Part shown: one piece after another, positions 59,978-64,000 of the stretch
Numbering within the stretch: the first letter of the stretch is position 1
Layout of the letters: every line of letters begins with the position of its first letter
Assembly (NCBI GenBank): GCA_934613645.1
Contig: CAKTTC010000001.1
Coordinates: 1-64,000 of the forward strand
Direction of reading: 5' to 3'
DNA length: 64,000 bases
Source of the DNA: an uncultured Opitutales bacterium
GTDB lineage: Bacteria > Verrucomicrobiota > Verrucomicrobiia > Opitutales > Intestinicryptomonadaceae
Notes under the pieces: generated by a model
Databases searched by the model: none
Seen by the model: the letters and a program-made list of their open reading frames with translations, nothing else
What the model was told of the DNA's origin: nothing
Made by a program: the position numbers and the translations under genes

Positions 59978-62278
59978 ATGACTGAACAACATTTAATAAT
60001 TGCATCTGCAAACCTCAACATTCCGCAGCACCAAGTTGCCGCGGCCGCAAAACTGCTCGAAGAGGGGGCGACAGTCCCGTTCATTGCCCGCTACCGCAAG
60101 GAGGCAACGGGCTCTCTCGACGAAGTGCAAATAGCCGCCGTGCGCGACGAGCTTGACAGGCTTAAGGCAATCGACGAGCGCAGGGCTTCGATAAAGAAAT
60201 CGCTGCAGGAGCGCAATCTGCTTTCCGCCGAACTTGAGGGCAAGCTCGACGCAGCAGAATCGCTTTCGAAGCTCGAGGACATCTACCAGCCCTTCAAGCC
60301 GAAACGCCGCACAAAGGCAACCATTGCAAAGGAGCGCGGGCTTGAGCCACTGGCGGCATTCATTCTCGAAAATCAGGACGCCGAGTGTTCGGCGAAGGCC
60401 GCGGAATTCGTCAATCCCGAAAAGGAAGTTGCCGACGTTGCGGCGGCTCTGGCGGGCGCGCGCGACATTATCGCCGAAAACATTTCCGACGACGCCTCCG
60501 CGCGCAGTTCTCTGCGCGAGTATTTCGAAAACAACGCCGTTCTGAGCAGCAAAGTAATGACGGGCAAAGAAGCCGAGGGTGCAAAATACCGCGACTACTT
60601 CGACTGGTCGGAACCCGCCAAAACCGCGCCGTCGCACAGAATTTTGGCAATCCGCCGCGGTGAGACGGAGGGCTTTTTGATTATGCGCGTAATTCCCGAC
60701 GAAGACGGCGCAATCTCGATTTTGAAAAGGCTTTTCGTCAAAAACGCGTCGGCCGAATGCGGCAGACAGGTTGCCCTCGCCGCCGAAGACGCCTACAAAC
60801 GCCTACTTTCGGCTACAACCGAAACGTATATGCGCTTGGAAATCAAAAAGCGCGCCGACGAGGAGGCCGTGAAAGTTTTTGCAAACAACCTGCGCGAGCT
60901 GCTGATGTCGTCGCCACTCGGGCGCAAAAACGTGCTTGCGATTGACCCCGGATTCAGAACGGGCTGCAAGGTTGTGTGCCTTAACAGGCAGGGCGATTTG
61001 CTTTTCAACGACGTTGTCTATCCCGAGCAGTCGGCAATGCGCGTGAAAGAGGCGGAAGACAAAATCCGCGCGCTGTGTTTGCGCTTCCAGATTGAGGCCA
61101 TTGCAATCGGCAACGGCACGGCGGGCAGGGAGACGGAGGCGTTCGTGAAGTCGCTGGGGCTTCCGCAGTCGATAGTGGTGGTTATGGTAAACGAAAGCGG
61201 CGCGTCGATTTATTCGGCTTCGGAAGTGGCGCGCGAGGAGTTCCCCAACTACGACATCACTGTGCGCGGCGCGGTTTCAATCGGCAGACGCCTTATGGAC
61301 CCGCTCGCGGAGCTTGTGAAAATCGACCCGCAGTCAATCGGCGTGGGGCAATACCAGCACGACGTCAATCAGACTATGCTCAAGCGTTCGCTCGACGACG
61401 TTGTTGTAAGCTGCGTAAACTCGGTCGGCGTTGAAGTCAATACGGCAAGCAAACAGCTTCTTTCCTACGTTTCGGGGCTGAACGCCTCGACCGCTGCAAA
61501 CATTGTCTCATACAGAAACGAAAACGGCGCGTTTAAATCGCGCAAGGAGCTTATGAAAGTCAAGGGCTTGGGCGCGAAAAGCTTCGAACAGGCGGCGGGC
61601 TTTTTGCGCATAAACGGCGGCGAAAACCCGCTCGACGCAAGCGCGGTTCACCCCGAACGCTACACGCTTGTGGAAAAAATGGCGGCGGACATCGGCAGCG
61701 ACATCAACACGCTTTTGAAAGACCCAGCAGCCCGCGCGAAAATCAACCTACAAAACTACGTCGGCGGCGAAATCGGCATGCCTACACTCAAAGACATCAT
61801 GCAGGAGCTGGGCAAACCGGGGCGCGACCCGCGCGAAAAGTTCGAGACCTTCTCCTTCGCCGAGGGAGTCAGTAAAATAGAGGACTTGCACGAGGGCATG
61901 CGCCTGCCGGGGATTGTAACCAACGTTACGGCGTTCGGCGCGTTTGTAGACATAGGCGTGCACCAAGACGGGCTTGTCCACGTTTCAGAGCTTTCCGACA
62001 CATTCGTCCGCGACCCGCACGAGGTTGTAAAGCCGCAGCAGCGCGTGAACGTCTACGTTTTGGAAGTAGACGCCGCGCGCAAACGCATATCGCTTTCGAT
62101 GAAGTCGAACCCGCAAAAGCGCGTGCACACGGCGGGCGACGCGCGCAAAACTTCGCCGCGTCCGTCGGGCAACGGCGGGGCGGGCGGCGGCTTCGGGCGC
62201 AGGGCGCAGCAGCCGCAGTCGTTCGGCAATTCGTTCGGCGATTTGTTCAACAACGCGAATCTGAAAAAGCGCAGATAG
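59978..62278 (+). CDS. tex: Tex-family RNA-binding transcription accessory protein
   Basis: 766 residues. N-terminal helical region FIARYRKEATGSLDEVQI, YqgF-like core NVLAIDPGFRTGCKVV, AIGNGTAGRETEAFVK, the helix-hairpin-helix block VNTASKQLLSYVSGLNASTA with VKGLGAKSFEQAAGFL, and a C-terminal S1 domain (LPGIVTNVTAFGAFVDIGVH). A Gly/Arg-rich tail ends the protein. Tex binds nucleic acid and influences transcription and stress tolerance. Ten bases separate it from the EEP gene; strong terminator after. Confidence 0.97.
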   Translation: MTEQHLIIASANLNIPQHQVAAAAKLLEEGATVPFIARYRKEATGSLDEVQIAAVRDELDRLKAIDERRASIKKSLQERNLLSAELEGKLDAAESLSKLEDIYQPFKPKRRTKATIAKERGLEPLAAFILENQDAECSAKAAEFVNPEKEVADVAAALAGARDIIAENISDDASARSSLREYFENNAVLSSKVMTGKEAEGAKYRDYFDWSEPAKTAPSHRILAIRRGETEGFLIMRVIPDEDGAISILKRLFVKNASAECGRQVALAAEDAYKRLLSATTETYMRLEIKKRADEEAVKVFANNLRELLMSSPLGRKNVLAIDPGFRTGCKVVCLNRQGDLLFNDVVYPEQSAMRVKEAEDKIRALCLRFQIEAIAIGNGTAGRETEAFVKSLGLPQSIVVVMVNESGASIYSASEVAREEFPNYDITVRGAVSIGRRLMDPLAELVKIDPQSIGVGQYQHDVNQTMLKRSLDDVVVSCVNSVGVEVNTASKQLLSYVSGLNASTAANIVSYRNENGAFKSRKELMKVKGLGAKSFEQAAGFLRINGGENPLDASAVHPERYTLVEKMAADIGSDINTLLKDPAARAKINLQNYVGGEIGMPTLKDIMQELGKPGRDPREKFETFSFAEGVSKIEDLHEGMRLPGIVTNVTAFGAFVDIGVHQDGLVHVSELSDTFVRDPHEVVKPQQRVNVYVLEVDAARKRISLSMKSNPQKRVHTAGDARKTSPRPSGNGGAGGGFGRRAQQPQSFGNSFGDLFNNANLKKRR

Positions 62279-62303
62279 TTTTCTTTGCGCGCAATTTCTT
62301 TGT

Positions 62304-62339
62304 TCGGGCGGGTTGTTTTTTGCAGCCCGCCCGATTTTT
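62304..62339 (+). terminator. Terminator of tex
   Basis: The 9-bp stem TCGGGCGGG/CCCGCCCGA with a T-rich 13-base loop is followed by five Ts. Confidence 0.85.
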
Positions 62340-62341
62340 GC

Positions 62342-62373
62342 AAAAAAAACCGCCGCAGGCTAAGGTGCGGCGG
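62342..62373 (-). terminator. Terminator of the ribbon-helix-helix gene
   Basis: On the minus strand CCGCCGCA pairs with TGCGGCGG around an 8-base loop and is followed by eight Ts. Confidence 0.8.
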
Positions 62374-62445
62374 AAAACTGATTGTTTTTTTTACCCATTT
62401 TTCGACTACACAAGAACCAACATCGAATCTTGAGCCGAAATTTTT

Positions 62446-62661
62446 CTAATTTTGATGGATTATTTTTCCGAAAGACGTCTGGTTTATGTCTTGGTTTTGG
62501 CGTTTTTCTATCCTGCAGCACTCGCAGTCGCGCGCCGACAGAACCAAGTGCGACAAGTACGCGCTTAGATTGCCGTTAAAATACATATCGGCCTTTTTTT
62601 GCGCCGACTTCAATATTTCGTCGGAAAAAGAAATCTGCTTTTTGTTCACTACTTGGGACAT
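62446..62661 (-). CDS. Small ribbon-helix-helix-like protein
   Basis: 71 residues. The start KKQISFSDEILKSAQKKADM fits a ribbon-helix-helix strand and first helix; FNGNLSAYLSHLVLSARD fits the second helix with the family's Asn/Leu turn. Such proteins are DNA-binding, often antitoxins or plasmid regulators. A Cys cluster (CECC) and a polar tail follow, which is unusual. No toxin gene is adjacent. It has its own terminator and an AT-rich upstream region, and its base composition is lower in GC than its neighbours, hinting at transfer. Confidence 0.6.
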   Translation of the reverse strand: MSQVVNKKQISFSDEILKSAQKKADMYFNGNLSAYLSHLVLSARDCECCRIEKRQNQDINQTSFGKIIHQN

Positions 62662-62787
62662 TAATTATAATCCGTAGACTTTTTTTGTGTGTTTTCAAGA
62701 TAATTTTAATATTTATCAATAAATACACTCAAGTAGTGATTCCAGCCGTATCCCGACAGCATTTAAGCAGACCACGCGGCGTTGCCG

Positions 62788-63282
62788 CTACTTCCTCTGC
62801 GTTGCGGGGTATCGGGCTTTTCCGCTTGTCTGCAACATTTCAAGCTCTACAACCTCGACGCGTTGCAGCGCGCTTTCGGCGTATTTTTGCCCTTCGGCAA
62901 TGTAGTCGGGCGAATATTTTTCAACAAGCAGGCGCAGGGCGCGCAGCTTTGTTTCGGTGTCAAGCCCCAGTTTTGCGCGGCATTTTACAACAACGCTTTC
63001 GTATTCTGTGGAGAATTTTTCGGGAAGAGTTTTTGTCCGCCCCACTATGCAGAACGAGGCGTCGGGCGACGATTTCATTGCGTCGATTTTTCTGCCCGAT
63101 TTTGCGCAATGCAGGTAGATGCGGCTATCGCCGTCCCACGCAAAGCTGACTGGGACGCCGTATGCGCCGTCTTGTGCGGACAATGACAACACTCCGTATT
63201 CGCCGTTTTTTAGCAGTTTTTCGGCGTCCTGTTTTTCCAAAATTCTATCCTGTCTGCGGACATTTTCATTTGTATAGTTCAT
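62788..63282 (-). CDS. Pyridoxamine 5'-phosphate oxidase-like flavin-binding protein
   Basis: 164 residues from ATG 63282; AGGGA lies 9 bases upstream of it but directly against an earlier ATG at 63291, so 63282 is preferred. RRQDRILEKQDAEKLLKNGEYGVL, YGVPVSFAWDGDSRIYLHCA, GRKIDAMKSSPDASFCIVG and ESVVVKCRAKL match the NimA-type split-barrel flavoproteins. Members bind FMN and may reduce nitro compounds or act in redox protection. No haem ligand motif was seen. Confidence 0.85.
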   Translation of the reverse strand: MNYTNENVRRQDRILEKQDAEKLLKNGEYGVLSLSAQDGAYGVPVSFAWDGDSRIYLHCAKSGRKIDAMKSSPDASFCIVGRTKTLPEKFSTEYESVVVKCRAKLGLDTETKLRALRLLVEKYSPDYIAEGQKYAESALQRVEVVELEMLQTSGKARYPATQRK

Positions 63283-63308
63283 TTTTTTCATTCCCTAAAT
63301 TTTTACAT

Positions 63309-63422
63309 TTCCTGAAGCGGCTATTCTTTTATGATTCCGAAACTGACGGCGATTCTTTTGTGATTCCTGAAGTGGCGGCGATTGGCGTAGCCAATGCGCC
63401 TTTGATTATTAGTTGAAGTTTG
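63309..63422 (+). repeat. REP-like hairpin repeat cluster 3 (one full, two truncated units)
   Basis: The full unit at 63362-63422 has GAAGTGGCGGCG, hairpin ATTGGCGTAGCCAAT (63381-63395), GCGCCTTTGATTATTAGTTGAAGTTTG. Two shorter pieces keep only the left part (63309-63321 TTCCTGAAGCGGC and 63333-63354 GATTCCGAAACTGACGGCGATT). The family is the same as at 41.1 kb and 19.4 kb. Confidence 0.75.
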
Positions 63423-63472
63423 TTAATTTTCGGTGGGCAGGAGGGCGGGGTTGTTTAGTTTGGGGCAAGCAT

Positions 63473-63498
63473 AAAAAAAGCCCGAAGAATCGGGCTTT
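63473..63498 (-). terminator. Terminator of the FKBP gene
   Basis: Minus-strand stem AGCCCGA/TCGGGCT with a 4-base loop, followed by seven Ts, 22 bases past the stop. Confidence 0.85.
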
Positions 63499-63519
63499 GC
63501 AAAGGAAATATGTATGAAA

Positions 63520-64000
63520 TTATTTCTTATCCGCTTTTGCTTCCGCCTTGGGGGCTTCGGCTTTTACGGGGTCAACGTCGATAATTTCAACGTCGAAAAC
63601 GAGCGTCGAATTCGGCGGAATTCCGGGGAGAGCCTGTTCGCCGTAGCCGAGTTTCGAGGGAATGTAGAGCGTGATTTTTCCGCCCTTGCCGACTTTCTGC
63701 AGGCCTTCCTTGAAGCCGGGGATAACGCCGCCCAAGTTGAACTGCGCGGGCTCGCCGCGTTTTTCGGTGGTGTCGAAAACGTTGCCGTTTACAAGTTTGC
63801 CCGTGTATTTGATTACAACTTCCGAGTTTTCCGAGGCAACCTTGTCGGAACCCTTTTCAATTACTTTGAAAGCCAAGCCCGACGGGGTTTTTTGTATGCC
63901 CTCCTGTTTTTCAAGCTCCGCCCAGAATTTTGCCGCTTCGGCTTCGGCTACTTTTGCCTTTTCGGCGATAGTCGCTTCGGCGCGCTTCTGGAGGTATTCC
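63520..64000 (-). CDS. FKBP-type peptidyl-prolyl isomerase (5' end beyond window)
   Basis: The frame is open to the window's right end, giving about 159 residues. The C-terminal FKBP domain is complete: VVIKYTGKLVNGNVFDTT, GGVIPGFKEGLQKVGKGGKI, YIPSKLGYGEQALPGIPPNS and LVFDVEIIDV. The N-terminal part seen (LQKRAEATIAEKAKVAEAEA) is a helical coiled coil like the dimerisation domain of FkpA/Mip proteins, so it is probably periplasmic. The tail is a Lys/Ala/Glu repeat (KAEAPKAEAKADKK). It accelerates proline isomerisation in protein folding. Start and signal peptide are not visible. Confidence 0.93.
   Translation of the reverse strand, partial: EYLQKRAEATIAEKAKVAEAEAAKFWAELEKQEGIQKTPSGLAFKVIEKGSDKVASENSEVVIKYTGKLVNGNVFDTTEKRGEPAQFNLGGVIPGFKEGLQKVGKGGKITLYIPSKLGYGEQALPGIPPNSTLVFDVEIIDVDPVKAEAPKAEAKADKK

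Overview
The window looks like one contiguous stretch of a GC-rich, diderm bacterial chromosome. Envelope genes (an LptF/LptG permease, an RND pump with its adaptor, an outer-membrane-like barrel, a long YidC) show two membranes. A PEP-CTERM surface protein, a McsA-McsB-ClpC operon, an unusually long PurA and frequent lack of clear Shine-Dalgarno sites fit the PVC group, most likely Verrucomicrobiota (Opitutae-like) or a relative. That placement is an inference; no rRNA is present. Many genes handle plant polysaccharide (GH127, a CE15-type glucuronoyl esterase, an acetyl-esterase-like hydrolase, glucuronate isomerase plus hexuronate transporter), suggesting a gut or sediment carbohydrate degrader.

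Layout. 1-2349: accessory edge. An integrase fragment runs off the left end, next to the 3' half of a tRNA-Arg(CCU) that reads as the attR scar of an integrated element. A T5orf172/GIY-YIG-like gene and about 1.1 kb of non-coding sequence with degenerate repeats follow. 2350-9600: PEP-CTERM protein, tRNA-Leu, a LacI regulator with a perfect operator-like palindrome at its start, a barrel protein, and a GH127-YhcH pair. 9585-16433: murB-like, purN and an AsmA-like gene in one overlapping operon; htpG; a deoxyribosyltransferase; a membrane protein; a MATE pump. 16621-19315: uxaC-exuT. 19687-21570: a beta-propeller/di-haem peroxidase. 21772-27650: purA-mcsA-mcsB-clpC. 27828-35257: aroK, a PepSY-like protein, lptF/G-purD, CE15 esterase, two overlapping crcB genes, cstA. 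35376-43810: RND pump operon, hydrolase, leuC, yebC. 43887-46695: rpmH-rnpA-yidD-yidC. 46790-47870: lrgA-lrgB. 47962-62278: long co-directional block gatCAB, M48 protease, Nif3-like, aroQ, UvrD-like helicase, pta, ABC-F, EEP lipoprotein, tex. 62446-64000: a ribbon-helix-helix-like protein, a flavin-binding protein and an FKBP truncated by the right end.

The most interesting non-coding signal is a dispersed family of REP-like hairpin repeats in three places (about 19.4-19.7 kb, 41.1-41.4 kb and 63.3-63.4 kb). They share a flank resembling GATTAAAGTTT, and their stems change on both arms while staying paired. Other notable points are the tRNA-Arg attR scar, an arginine-phosphorylation operon outside Firmicutes, and two genes (the MATE pump and the helicase) whose start codons directly abut the T-tract of an intrinsic terminator. 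No complete novel defence or mobile system was found.
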